Below, piece after piece: positions 22,150 through 33,192 of a stretch of DNA of 64,000 nt (positions are counted from its first letter, which is position 1; each line of letters opens with the position of its first letter). The notes below the pieces were generated by a model. That model searched no databases. It saw only the letters and a list, made by a program, of their open reading frames with translations, and was not told where the DNA came from. Both the position numbers and the translations under genes were made by a program. Source of the stretch: Acanthosepion lycidas (Eukaryota; Mollusca; Cephalopoda; Sepiida; Sepiidae); assembly GCA_963932145.1 (NCBI GenBank), contig OZ010595.1, positions 87,831,449 to 87,895,448 of the forward strand, given 5' to 3'.

Positions 22150-22830
22150 TTTTCCATTGCACTATCCCTCACTCAAATCATGGACTTCCCTACTCATTTC
22201 CCTGGACAAACCAACCAACATGTTTCTCTATTAGATCTATTTCTTGCCTCCTCTTCTCGCTCTTGCTGAGCTTTACAATACTGCCCTCTTCATAACTCAG
22301 AACACTCTGTGGTAGCTATTGATATATCCTTCCAAGCACCCACTAAACAGGAACCTCCTATCCATAAGACCTCTTTCTGTTACCACTAGCTGATTGCAAC
22401 TAATTCTGGGATTTTCATTGTGGTGCCAATTGGACTGGCGCAATTTTCAATTGGAAAGTTGAAGATAACTTCTCAGTTGAAAATTGTGCCATTGAGGTTT
22501 CTTCTTGGGCCAAACCTGGTATGGATGCTTTCATTCCTTCTTGAAAATACCAGGTGAAACCACAATCCACTCCATGGTTCACACCAGCATGCTCTTCCAC
22601 CATATAGCACACAGAAACCACTATTTCCAGCTATACCAGCATGACATCTCTCATCATAACTGGTAACTATTTGTTACTACTTGTAACAAATGTAAGCAAG
22701 TTATTGAAGAAGCTAAGTCCCTGAGAGAATAAAGCACTGGATAGCTTCTAAAAATTAACACTCCTCCCTGACAAAATTTTCTAATGAAATAAGCTACTTA
22801 AAATTTTTAAAAACTGGTACTAGTTTTGTC
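22150..22830 (+). pseudogene. Non-LTR retrotransposon (family L1B) endonuclease/linker relic
   Basis: The + strand reading gives YPSLKSWTSLLISLDKPTN, then (after a shift) WAKPGMDAFIPS, YQVKPQSTPWFTPACSS, and NVSKLLKKLS. The STPWFTPACSxAI stretch is a recurrent signature in the region between endonuclease and reverse transcriptase of such elements. Many stops. Confidence 0.65.
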
Positions 22831-24171
22831 TTTTTTTTTTTTTTTTAACATTAAAAAAAAATTCATCTATTTTGGCAATATCTACCCGACACAATGACAG
22901 GCCATTTTCATTATTTTCAAGAAGTAATTGGATGGTAATATTCATGCCATAAATTGTTCTGTTCTTTTGTCATAATTGCTGCTTGGATTTCTTGACTTGT
23001 TTCTTTCATTGTTTTAAATAATTTTTCTGTGTGAAATTGTTTTAAAATTAGTGCTACCTTATCCCATTCATTCTTCTTGGGTCCGTGGTAGTTAACAAGT
23101 AGGAAAAAATTATGAGTTAACTGAACAGACTGAACAGTAGCAATAAGCATTATTAAACACAAACATAAAAAGTTTGGATACACCATTGTTTGTAAATATT
23201 CCTGGTTTGAGTTTAGTGGTGCCAAAGTGGAAAATAAGAAAAGTACATTTATTTATTATGAGTCTGTCAATAAATCTTGAAAGATGTGTATTTTAATTAT
23301 CCCTCTCATAGTATATGTGTAACACAGACCTATTGAAGTGACTATGTAATGAAGAAAGGATGCAACTAAGCTAGCCTTTGAGTAAATTGTTCTTGATAGA
23401 AAATATTCAAGTGTGGATACTCTTAAAAATTTGTGGTCCTTAGTGGAATGTGGTGGCATATGTGCTGATATTACATGATGATAGAGCAGTTTTATATTAA
23501 CTTGAAACTGCTATATATAAAAGAAAAATAGTTTTTAATTTAAGAGTAAAAAAAAAATGAATATTTTTAAAATTAAAAATAAAGCCTATGAATTTTAATA
23601 AAATTTGATGATAATAAATGTAACAATTTTGAATCTACCTGAAATTAATTAAAACAAAATCCAGAATTAATTACAAATTTCTCCCAAAATAATTCTGTAA
23701 TTAGATTTTTCTAAAAATCTGGTGTTATGGGTTTCTAACTTTCTATTAATACCCACTATTCAAAAAATGAGATGGTGGCCGTTAACAGGGTAATTTACGA
23801 AAATGACAAAAGTGAAGTTATTTTAAAGTTGAAAATAAATGAAAGCTTAGTATAAAATTTATTCCTATGAAAATGTCTGTCATTCTTGTTAAATTCCTTT
23901 TTGCTTAGAATTGTTATGAATTTTTAATTAAAATGATTTAATGGTTTCAGTTAATGCAGAAGTGTTTCTTCAACACATTCTTCTTGGGACCACAAATTTC
24001 TGAAAGTACTCAAATATGTTTAGCCATGTAGTATGTCTTTTGAAAATATTTTTTACTACTACAAGAATGTGTGAATACAAAAAAGTTTCTTATTTGTTCA
24101 GTTCATTTTCCTTTTTCTCTTTATCTCTGTCTTATCTGTCTATCTCTAACTCTGTCTGTATTTGTGTGTCT

Positions 24172-24210
24172 ACCTACCTACCTACCTACCTGTCTGTCTG
24201 TGTGTGTGTG

Positions 24211-24262
<52 letters not shown>
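24172..24262. repeat. Compound microsatellite (TACC)n(TGTC)n(TG)n(TA)n
   Basis: Four successive simple repeats run directly into each other, ending in about 50 bp of TA. The Tyr/Ile-rich reading frames over it are artefacts. Confidence 0.95.
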
Positions 24263-24266
<4 letters not shown>

Positions 24267-24808
24267 TTCAAATAATTTTTTAGTGAATATCTGTGTTTGA
24301 AATAAACACCCCATTTCTATTTTAGACTGTGTACTCAAGAAATCTTAATGTGCACACTGACATTTTCTTTATCAGTATTTCAATAGTGGAGCATGCAGGA
24401 CATGCTTAAAAAAAGGTATCTATTTCAAACACAGGTATCCACTAATAACAATGCTTGGATTAATAATAAATCTATCAATTCTTTAGAAATATATTCTTTA
24501 AACACCAAAGATTCACTAAAAATGAGCATATATAATGAAAAAATGCTTAAAACTTAATAAAAACAAAGTTTTATTGTAAAATCTTTGTTTTAACTGAACT
24601 GAGCCACTACATGAATATTCATGAACGTCCTCAAACTTAAAAGTCTTGATAAATCAATTGCATCCTTGTTTTTGTATATAAACACATGCAACAAAATAAA
24701 TCCTTACATTTGCCTTGATGAAGTCCCACAGAAGACAAAACACATGTTATGAATAGTTTTTCCTTGTCTTTTTATTCATTTTGTTCCTTTGCAGATACAC
24801 TCTATCTG

Positions 24809-24809
<1 letters not shown>

Positions 24810-24844
<35 letters not shown>
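24810..24844. repeat. (TA)n microsatellite
   Basis: Pure TA run. The 30 bases following at about 24886-24915 (GATTTATTACTCTAGACAAG then CTCGAGTT) recur at about 26523-26552 inside the GC-rich block. Confidence 0.9.
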
Positions 24845-24847
<3 letters not shown>

Positions 24848-26084
24848 TATGCTATTTTACATTATGTCAAGCTTTTGGGCAATTTTGATTTATTACTCTA
24901 GACAAGCTCGAGTTTTCTTGTGCAGAACAAGTTTTGACAAGAAAAATGTTCAGCTTCTAGTAGAATCTCTCTTAGTTTAGTTCACAATCTAATCTAAAGA
25001 ATAGCTGCAGGATGTGGTGTAAAATGAATTTTAAAACAATATTAAACTTTCCTTACATAAACATAAAACGGACATGTCAAACATTACTGCATATTTCGTT
25101 ATAGAAATGTATCTTGAATACAGTAAACCTTTAAGCCTCAATGGATTTTGAATTTAACAAACCTTTTAACAAGGTCCAGATTGGACTCAATCAACAAAGC
25201 TCCAGTGTCATAGAATTATGCTGTCAGAACAAAAGTGAGTAAATATTATATATTCTTTATTATAATTTAATTTTATGTGTAATATTAAAGATTTTAACAA
25301 ATATTAAAAAAATGAAAAATGTTAAAAAAAAAGGTTAGCGTCTTCAGTTACATTTGGATTTCATGGACTATTACCATTAATAAAAAATTCTCTTTTTTTC
25401 AGCATTAGTTCAGTAAATTGTGACTTTATGGTATTTGTTTTATTTTGTATTTTGTCTTATATCTAATACATGAAAACTATTAAATATTCCACCGGTATTA
25501 GATAAGTATGCTCTCTTTTTTTTTTTTTTAGTTTTAGTTTTTTAAAATCTTAGTCAGCATTTATAAGGTTTTAGCATGAAATTCTTTGGCTCCTTTAGAT
25601 TTTTTGATGAGTAAAATCTAAGCTGTTTCTGAAAGATCAATGCAACACACTCTTTATGAATGTTGTAAAAAAAATAGTAGTCTCTCAAAAGTGAGATACA
25701 CTTTATTATTTTTCTATATGTAATTTTTCTAGGAGATTAATGTTCACTATTTATGAAATGTTGAAGTGGTTGTAGACATTCAAAGAATATGACTGTAAAG
25801 ACAAGAAATTAATTGGTTGGGTGTGGGGGCAGGCTTGTTATAGTTAAGTTTTATAAATAGATCCCAACTTGTTGAATGCCAAGTAAAATGCAAATTTCAA
25901 ACACTTTTCTGCACTATATAAGATGATATTCCTAAACAGGAGTATTTTTGATATGAAAATCAAAACAGTCCTCGAATAAAAGAACAGAAATGAAGGACAG
26001 TTAATTAATGATATATAATTTTTTAAAATCAATAGGCAAATTAGTTAAACCTGAAAAGTGATGTTGTCCAGAAGTAGATAATAT

Positions 26085-27390
26085 ATCTGTCAAAGGACAG
26101 AGGGTCAACTGAGGAAAATTATACTGAAGAGGTGCCCAGCCCTCCCATTGCACAAGAGGGAGGGATTGGTGCTCGCACCGAGGCCAGCACAACCAACGGT
26201 TGCAGGTAATTTTTGTCCCTGCCCGAGTGTATGCGCTCGGGTCCCCACATTAATCTGACCTTGTGTCACATCTCATTCTAGTGGGGGAATGAGTAAACAC
26301 TGTATACACATTCGGATACTTCCCTACCACAGAGCTCCATTCCTGTGCTGGAGGTATCACGGCTACAACTAGCTTGAACTGGCTCTGACCAGCTATGACA
26401 AGCTTAGACCAGTGGCCCGAGTGAAAAAACTCAGGTCCCCATGTTAAAAACTGACCTTTTGTCACAACCTGACACGGTGGAGGGTCAAGTAAATACCGTG
26501 TGTAAATTCCTCTTTTTGAGTATTGATTTATTACTCTAGACAAGCTCGAGTTAACATTTCTCAGTTGCGTCTCTGTCTCAGGGGCTTCTCTGTCAAAGGA
26601 CAGAGGGGCAACTGAGAAAATAATACTGAAGAGGTGGCCAGCCCTGGGGAACAGCAGTCTGAGGCTGTGCCCTCCCATTGCACTAGAGGATTGGTGCTCA
26701 CACTGAGGCCAGCGCAACCGACGGTTGCGGGGACTGAGGGGAGTTTTTGTTCCTGTCCTGGGTGTACGCACTCGGGTCCCCACCTAAAAATAGACCTTGT
26801 GTCACATCTCATCCTAGTGGGGGGACTGAGTAAATACAGTGTGTAAATTTCACTCTTGAGGGGTATACACATTCGGATACTTACTGGTCACAGGGATCCA
26901 TCCATGCACTGATAGTATCACAGCTATGACCAGCCAAGACTGGCTTAAACCAGCTTGGACAAGCTATGACCAGCTAAGGCCAACGGCCTGAGTGAAGACA
27001 CTCAAGTCCCCATGTTAAAAATCGACCTTGTGTCACAACCTGGGTGGGGGGGTCAAGTAAATACTGTGTAAATTCCTCTCTTGAGGCGTTTGTAACATCT
27101 CTTTATCATCTCTCAGTTGTGTCTCTGTCTTTGGGCAGAGTGCACTCAGGGACTACTTCGTCAAAGGACAGAGTGGAAACTGAGGAAAATTATGCTGAGA
27201 GGTGTTTAGCCCTGGGGAACAGCTGAGAGTGATCAGTACTAGTACTGAGGTCAGTGCAACTGACAGTTGTGGGGGCTGTGGGCAATTTTTGTTCCTTGCC
27301 TGGGTGTTCACGCTCGGGTCCCCACCTTAAAAAAAGACCTTGTGTCACATGTCTCAGTTAGGAGACAATAAATACTGTATGTAAATTGCT
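26085..27390. repeat. GC-rich block of three diverged tandem units
   Basis: Units begin near CTGTCAAAGGACAGAG at 26087, 26590 and (diverged) about 27159. Each carries, in order, ACTGAGGAAAATTATACTGA, a CCAGCCCTGGGGAACAGC-type block, GGCCAGC.CAAC..ACGGTTG, CTCGGGTCCCCAC, and TTGTGTCACA. A subsidiary CAGCTATGAC / AAGCTTAGACCAG block is reiterated. Spacing is about 500-570 bp. Its composition is clearly richer in G and C than the surrounding intron. Long reading frames here (177 and 103 residues) differ between units and are not credible genes. Class unknown. Confidence 0.75.
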
Positions 27391-27974
27391 GTAGAGTTGG
27401 GGCCCTTTTAACCTCAGAATTCATGGGAGAACTGAGCTCCAATTTTGCATTTATTCATATAGAAGTAGTAATTTTATCTGAGCCTGTTTTACCAAATTCT
27501 CAAGTTTGAACTTCATGCTTAAAATATAACTGTAATAAGAAATAGAAATTTTGGTTATTTTCTATATGTTGAAGTGGGTTACATTAAATTGAGTGGGAAG
27601 TGATAAGTTTTTTTTTTCTTTGGCAGGGTATCTTAAGGTGTTATTACATGTGCTTGGGCAGATTTTTAAATGTTATTATTTTAGTGTCAGGTAATTTTAA
27701 CTGAATTATATCATACTTAGGGAATTTTCAAGTTACAGCCTTATTTCATGCTTAAAATATATGCCTAATGTGAGATAGAAATTTTGGTTATTTTCAATAA
27801 GTTGAAGACATAATGACATTAAAAACAGCTTCACTTCATGCTTAACATCTGGACTTTTGTCATGCTTATAAATGTTAATTAAAAAGAAATGGTGCAATAC
27901 TTGAATTCAGAACTTGATTGATTTGTTTTCTATGACTTGGAAAATATTTTTAGATTGTAAGAATTTGACAGGGA

Positions 27975-28170
27975 TGGAGAGATAATGATTTAGTGATACA
28001 AGTCTTATTAATTAACCCATAGCTGGGGGAGAAGAGGTTGATTTATACCTTTCCCAAGGGTATAATTGTGCATAAGTGAATATAATGAACTCAACTGGAA
28101 TTGGAACATTGTTCTTCGATTAACAATTCTGAACAATTAACCATTACGCCACCCACACATCCAAGCTTAC
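27975..28170 (-). repeat. tRNA-derived SINE (family S1), partial
   Basis: TTAACCCATAGCTGGGGGAG, TTTATACCTTTCCCAAGGGT, a box B-like GGAATTGGAAC and a terminal ACCATTACGCCACC match the head half of the S1 family. It ends only about 60 bp upstream of the exon 2 acceptor. Confidence 0.65.
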
Positions 28171-28231
28171 AGTCAGAACTTAATTAAACTACCAAATGTA
28201 TTTTAACTATATATATATTATTATATTCTAG

Positions 28232-28423
28232 AGGAAGGCAGCCCCTCCAAAACTCTGACAACAGATAATATTGCTATCGATCTCAGCAATACGATGGTTC
28301 ATTTCAATACAAATGATGAACAATTAGAAGAAGAAGAGTATGAAAAATGCTTCATCAAAGTGACTGGAATGACATGTGCTTCTTGTGTATCACTCATCGA
28401 GAAAAACCTCTCCAAGGTGGATG
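28232..28423 (+). CDS. ATP7: ATP7 exon 2: linker and first half of the penultimate MBD (CASC)
   Basis: The acceptor TTCTAG ends at 28231 and the donor G|GTAAGT starts at 28424. The exon enters in phase 1, where the preceding G completes GAG, and leaves in phase 1. It encodes a Ser/Thr- and Glu-rich linker of about 40 residues, then the start of an MBD with GMTCASC at 28366-28386. In position and motif it corresponds to MBD5 of vertebrate ATP7B, one of the two membrane-proximal domains normally required for transport and copper-dependent trafficking. Reading on past the donor quickly becomes non-homologous, which confirms the splice site. It is separated from exon 1 by a 23-kb intron. Confidence 0.95.
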
Positions 28424-29059
28424 GTAAGTTTTTTACCATTTTTATTTATTTTTTTTTTTTAAATTTCTTTCATTCTCATAGTCTTATTGCTGGCTTGTAT
28501 CAATGGTATACAGTTCATAGCAGGGCAGTGTTTTTCCAACTTCTGACCCCTATATTGCTACTGTCTAACTTTAATTTGTTCACAAATATGCAGATCCATT
28601 ATGAGTTATGGTAAAATGTTAATATCTGATTTTTGAAATTATGAATTCAGATTTTTTTATCTTTTACATTTATTTTCTCTAAATTTGTAGATTTGTAATT
28701 GCTAATTTGATATCTGTAAAATATCTAAAAGATTGTTTTAAGGTCTTTGGAATTGGTAGACCAAACCAATACTTTGTGTCCCAGTTTTATATTTGTATCT
28801 TTTCTTTCATCTTATTAAGGTTCCTCTAATAAATAAAGTTATCTTAATTTATAATCACACTTGAGTCTTTCATCTTATACAGATTCACAAAATATTTTCT
28901 ATCTGAGGTTATGGTAAAATGTTAAAAAATAGCCAAATGTTGAGAATGTTCATTCATATTTTTAAAACATTGTTCAACAAGATTTTCACATTTTAAGGTG
29001 GTATTGAACAGCCATGTTTTTAGATCATTTCACATGTATATGGAGGTCCCTTAGAGCTC

Positions 29060-29910
29060 TCTGCTTGGACCTATATTGTTTCTTATCTACATTACTTTCC
29101 AAGTAGGCATTTATGCTGATGACACAACTATTTAGGTCAGACAAAGCAAAACTGGTGGCTGCTCTCAAAAATGAACTCCCATTAGTTGTTAATTGGGGTA
29201 AGAAATAGCCTGTAAATTTTAACATCTCCAAAATGAAACTGCTATCCATTAATCATTATAGAGAATTATTTTTCCCCCCTTCATTAGCATGGCTGATGCT
29301 AACCTTCAGTAGAGCAACATTTCACCTTCTTACGTTTTCTATTGAAATGAAGTGAAACAATTGTATTGAATCAATTGCTAGATCTGCTGTTAAGTAGATT
29401 GGTTCACTCTGTCATGCCAGACAATTTTATCTTTGGAATCCATCTTGCACATTTATAGATCAATCATTTGTCCATGTATTGAAGATTGTTGTCATATCTC
29501 TTCTGGTACTCCTGCTCAAGGTTCTTGACAAAATCCAAAGAAGGGTCTGTAATGCTACCGATCATGACCTGGCATCTCAACTTCATTCACTTTCCCTGCA
29601 TTGTGATGTTGCTCTCCACTGTCTTTTCTATAAATATTTTCATGGCAGTTGTTCTAATGAGCTTGGTATCTCAACTCTGTAAATTTAGGCATATTACTAG
29701 ATTGGCTATTAGGTCTCATCATTTTACTGTTGAAATAGCTAGATGTAACCATGAGTTCTAATCTAATAGTTTATTTTCCTGCACTTATCCATGGAATTCT
29801 CTTCCAGTTTCTTGCTTCCCTTCCACCTATAATCTTCAAAAATTTTAAATGCAACATCATTTACCATTTTCTGTTATCCTAAATCCTGTTCTTCTCTTGT
29901 CCCTTTTCCT
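29060..29910 (+). pseudogene. Non-LTR retrotransposon (family L1B) reverse transcriptase, largest copy
   Basis: With frameshifts the + strand reads: ADDTTxxFRSDKAKLVAALK (the YADD-type active site, about 29109-29165), NWGKK, NFNISKMKLLSIN, then LLKVLDKIQRRVCNATDHDLA, SLSLHCDVALHCLFYKYFHG, RLAIRSHHFTVEIARC and WNSLPVSCFPSTYNLQ. This is the palm-thumb-C-terminal order of an endonuclease-type non-LTR element. A 74-residue minus-strand frame over the ADDT region is merely antisense. Confidence 0.85.
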
Positions 29911-30439
29911 CACCTTCCAGTAACACTTTGCATCTTAGTGGCATTAACATCTTGTTTGTGGTTAAAAACTCAAATGTTAATTCTGAAAATTGAGACCATC
30001 TAAAAGTGTTGAGATTATCTTAACTTTTTACCCCCCACCCAACTACAAAAAAAAAACTTTGCTTATCCATTGACCAAGGCTGTAGAATAAGGACATCAAA
30101 ATTTTAATTTTAATTTCTTTTTCTGCTGTCCAGGCAGCATTCATTCATGAATGACAAATGCATATCAATTCAGAATAATATTTTAATTTTGTATTGTAAT
30201 CCAGACTCATTAAATGTTTTCCATTTTGTCATTGTGAAATATTGCAGATATTTTGGGAATTTTCATGGATGGTTTCAATTTATATCTTAAAAAAAAATAA
30301 TGGTCAAGCAAAGTTACACTAAAGTTTTGAAAGTAAAAATCAATCTAATCTATAAAACATGTTTCTTAGTTTAATTTCATTTTAAAATTAGCAGATGTAC
30401 CTAGCGTTGCTTGGGAACTAACTTTGTCTAAATAAAAAG

Positions 30440-30850
30440 GCAGACATCTGTCTCTATCTCTGAGATGAGGTATTATGATAACTTACATTATTTACATTAT
30501 TTGGACTGTTATCGTCATCTTCCTCAAGGACACATGAATCAGAGGATAAAGATGTTGGTTAGATCCAGTGAGTAGACCCAAAGAGTTGTGAGCTCAACAC
30601 CAGGCCACAGCAGTGATGAACCAAAAAAAAAAAAAAAAAATGGAGAGTTGTGTTAAAGAAAATAACTGAGACATCCGGAAGAGGCATGGCACATCAAACT
30701 AGAACAATCTACTCCAGTGGACGAAATAAAGGGTTCGGTTCAAAATTCAATCACCTGAAGAAGGCCTCAGCGTACAACGAGCGAAACGTCGTGAATATGG
30801 AAATGAAGATATGGATAACAGTTCGAATAATGTAAATAATGTAAGTAAAA
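30440..30850 (+). repeat. Interspersed repeat family R4, copy 1
   Basis: GAACAATCTACTCCAGTGGA, AATAAAGGGTTCGGTTCAAA, ACCTGAAGAAGGC and GCGAAACGTCGTGAATATGG recur at 52405-52575. Parts recur at 43505-43660 and 46130-46225, and inverted at about 5860-5930. An upstream block (CTGAGATGAGGTATTATG) is shared with 43530. It probably represents an untranslated end of a retrotransposon, which is an inference. Confidence 0.65.
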
Positions 30851-31568
30851 AGGCAGACACTTCAATTTATTTGTATGGTTATTAAAATGAATAAGGGGAG
30901 TAACCATGCATTAATTTAATCCCAAATGCTGATTTACCTCCCTTGCTACTATATTTTTATGCGTGAACAAAGATTTAATGAATACTTCTTTGGTTTTCAA
31001 CCAGGATATGTCGAAGGAACTGCTCAGCTTTGCAGTGATCCTATGACTACTGCTGATAATGAATAAAGGGGTGACAGAACTAATTTCAACTCGGAATTTA
31101 ATTTATTGATTTTCTTAAATTTTGATCAATAACAGCTTCTTTTACAAAAAGAAAAAAAAGCTAAGCAATCTATTGTTCTTTCTACAAAGAACTTTGCATT
31201 TTTATTGGATCAGATTTGAATGCATAAAAATAAATAAAAAAAATACCAATTTTTATTCATTTGCAACAAAAAAGAGTGAAAGTTGCAGAAAAGATGAATT
31301 ATCTTATCTACTAAGGATTTTTAATTCTAAATTAAAAAATTAACACCAACTCATTGTATTTTGTTTAGGAATTCACGGAAATTGATAACTTTAATTTTAA
31401 ATAGAGTTGAAATTAGTTGCGCACCCCGAATAAAGGATTCATAAAAAAACAAAAAAACATTTTCTCAGATGTTTCTCATATATTAAAACATGTTCTTTGT
31501 ATGTTTGATAAATTTTCATATTTTCAATTTTATATTAATTTTATTCATGTATGTTTTCTTTAATTCAG

Positions 31569-31732
31569 GTATCAAACATGTGTTAGTGGCACTAATGGCT
31601 CAGAAGGCTGAAGTCAAATATGATCCTTCTTACATATTCCCATCACAGATTGCAAATAAAATCCAAGATCTTGGGTTTGGTACTAGTCTTCTTGATTCAG
31701 AGTCAATGGGACAGTCAACTGTAGAGTTGAAT
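31569..31732 (+). CDS. ATP7: ATP7 exon 3: second half of the CASC MBD
   Basis: The acceptor ATTCAG ends at 31568 and the donor AAT|GTAAGT at 31733. The exon enters in phase 1, where G+GT makes Gly, and leaves in phase 0. It completes the beta-alpha-beta half of the MBD begun in exon 2, with VKYDPS and the IQDLGF ending typical of ATP7 MBDs. It then runs through a short acidic linker into the first strand of the next MBD (TVELN). An intron splitting an MBD between its CxxC half and its second half is also implied for exon 1, so this seems to be the usual intron position in this gene. Confidence 0.94.
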
Positions 31733-31849
31733 GTAAGTAAAATTAGTTTAATTTCATCATTATTTTAGTTATTTCACATTAGTTTTGGCTGGTAGGTTTT
31801 TAAACCTTTCTAAGGTACGTTGTGTAATGTTAATACTACCTGCGCTCCT

Positions 31850-31990
31850 GTTCTTCTTCATTTAAGTACTATGTCCTATCAGTATGTGGCAGTCATGGCT
31901 TTCTATAACTTCCTGTCTTTTGTTGATCTAAGTAACTTTTGACCCATTACCCACTTCTTTGTCCATGTTCTGCCATTCACTCACATCCTC
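31850..31990 (-). repeat. Non-LTR retrotransposon (family L1A) 3' end fragment
   Basis: TGTGGCAGTCATGGCTTTCT, AACTTCCTGTCTTTTGT and TCTGCCATTCACTCACAT match the reverse complement of the L1A C-terminal/3' end also seen at 17110-17220 and 43240-43345. It abuts the Tc1 relic. Confidence 0.6.
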
Positions 31991-32570
31991 CATTTGCTAG
32001 TTTCGGTGCTTGTATTTGATTTTTCATGGATTTGATCAAGTTATCGACAATCGTCGGGGCCATATTTTGCCACTCCTTTCACAATGTTTCTTTAAAGGTT
32101 GCCACTGATGTGATTTTGGTTGCATGCTCTCAAAGTTTTCGGTGAAGGTGCTCCCAAATGTGCTCTATTGGATTCATATCAGGACTTTAGGCTACCCATA
32201 ACAGTGACTTGATTCTTTGCGATTCCTTCCAGGCATTTGCTACTTTACTCACATGACATGGCACTCCATCTTCTTGATAAAGGTAGACATTCTTGTCAAT
32301 CTGATTGATTTCAAATAGGGGGAGTAGTCCTTTCTCTAATATTTGACAGTATTTTGGACCATTAAACTGCTCGTCAACAAGAATCTGTTTAGACTTCCCT
32401 CCAAACCAGACAGAGCCCACACCATTGCTCCAAACCCTCCATATTTCATTATTGTCTGCAGACATTCGGTGTTCCAAGTCTCATGCTGATTTCTCCAAAC
32501 ATAAACCTATCTCAAATTCAAATATTGGCAGAATTTACTTTCATCTGACCAAATTACAGACTGTCAAAAT
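31981..32570 (-). pseudogene. Tc1-like transposase relic
   Basis: On the minus strand the frame gives GVGSVWFGGKSKQILVDEQF, LPLFEI, LYQEDGVPCHVSKVANAW, RIKSLLWVA, stop, SPDMNPIEHIWEHL, and a C-terminus ending KLANGGCE with TGA at 31981-31983. EDGVPCH and SPDMNPIEHIW are the second and third acidic catalytic regions of Tc1-type (DDE) transposases. An upstream WSDESKF (about 32545) in another frame fits the first. At least three in-frame stops and frameshifts make it dead. It sits in intron 3. Confidence 0.88.
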
Positions 32571-33030
32571 TCATAATCTTATATTTATATATAAACTATT
32601 TTCCTGCTTCATGCTTAGTTAAATATATTGGATTAGTAAATATTGGCCAGATTTTATGTCACTTGTCCATTTCTTACATATGTAATTTTTCAGCACTACC
32701 AGACTTCGGGATCGAATTTTCAATGAAGATATGCTTTAAGCAACATTTTAATTCACTAAGCCATACATCACTTGGACAATCTAGTGTTGAAATTCTGGAG
32801 TCTGTTTAAGGCTAATCTGTATTCAAGTGATAGAACTGTGAATGAGTGTAACTTACTCAGGTGGTTGAAATCATTTTCAGTGTCTTTTCTTAATCAGAGA
32901 CTCTCAGATGGTAATTGATTTCTATACTAGGTCTACTGAGTAGTTTACAAGTGTTTAACATGTATGCTGATTCTTTCAATTCTCCAATCCTCCAGTATTG
33001 TTCTCTATTGACTTGCTTTTGTTCTTTCAG

Positions 33031-33192
33031 ATCTCCGGAATGACCTGTTCATCTTGTGTTCATCTCATCGAATCAACATTGTTGAAAAAGAAGGGCATCA
33101 TTTCTGCTTGTGTTGCCTTAGCAACATCCAAAGGCAAATTTGTTTATGACACTGAAATGACAGGTACTCGTGACATCATTGATATTATCAAG
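33031..33192 (+). CDS. ATP7: ATP7 exon 4: last MBD (CSSC)
   Basis: The acceptor TTTCAG ends at 33030 and the donor AAG|GTGAAT starts at 33193; both ends are phase 0 (54 codons). It opens with ISGMTCSSC (CxxC at 33043-33054), the Cu(I) site equivalent to vertebrate MBD6. It ends inside the second helix (DIIDIIK), continued by GLGF in exon 5. The spacing between this and the preceding CASC domain is short, as in ATP7B, where MBD5 and MBD6 act as a rigid pair beside the membrane domain. Confidence 0.94.

Larger units (their letters stand above)
5228..28231 (+). other. ATP7 intron of 23 kb, rich in mobile elements
   Basis: It runs from the donor GTAAGC to the acceptor TTCTAG. It contains most of the mobile-element relics listed separately. 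Segments where I recognise nothing beyond AT-rich sequence are about 7190-8220, 9830-10600, 11100-12630, 13745-14640, 14725-15510, 18200-19260 and 22850-24160. The same holds for about 24270-26080 apart from a TA array, and for 27400-27970. Confidence 0.85.
28424..31568 (+). other. ATP7 intron 2
   Basis: It holds the L1B reverse-transcriptase relic and the R4 repeat; the remaining parts (about 28500-29050, 29960-30430 and 30860-31560) show only AT-rich sequence. Confidence 0.8.

Noticed and set aside
22917..23225. 102-residue minus-strand frame with a hydrophobic stretch
   Set aside because: No similarity recognised, no splice or promoter context; length is within chance for this composition. 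Left unassigned.
26250..26783. 177-residue minus-strand frame in the GC-rich block
   Set aside because: The corresponding frame is not preserved in the other two units of the same tandem block.
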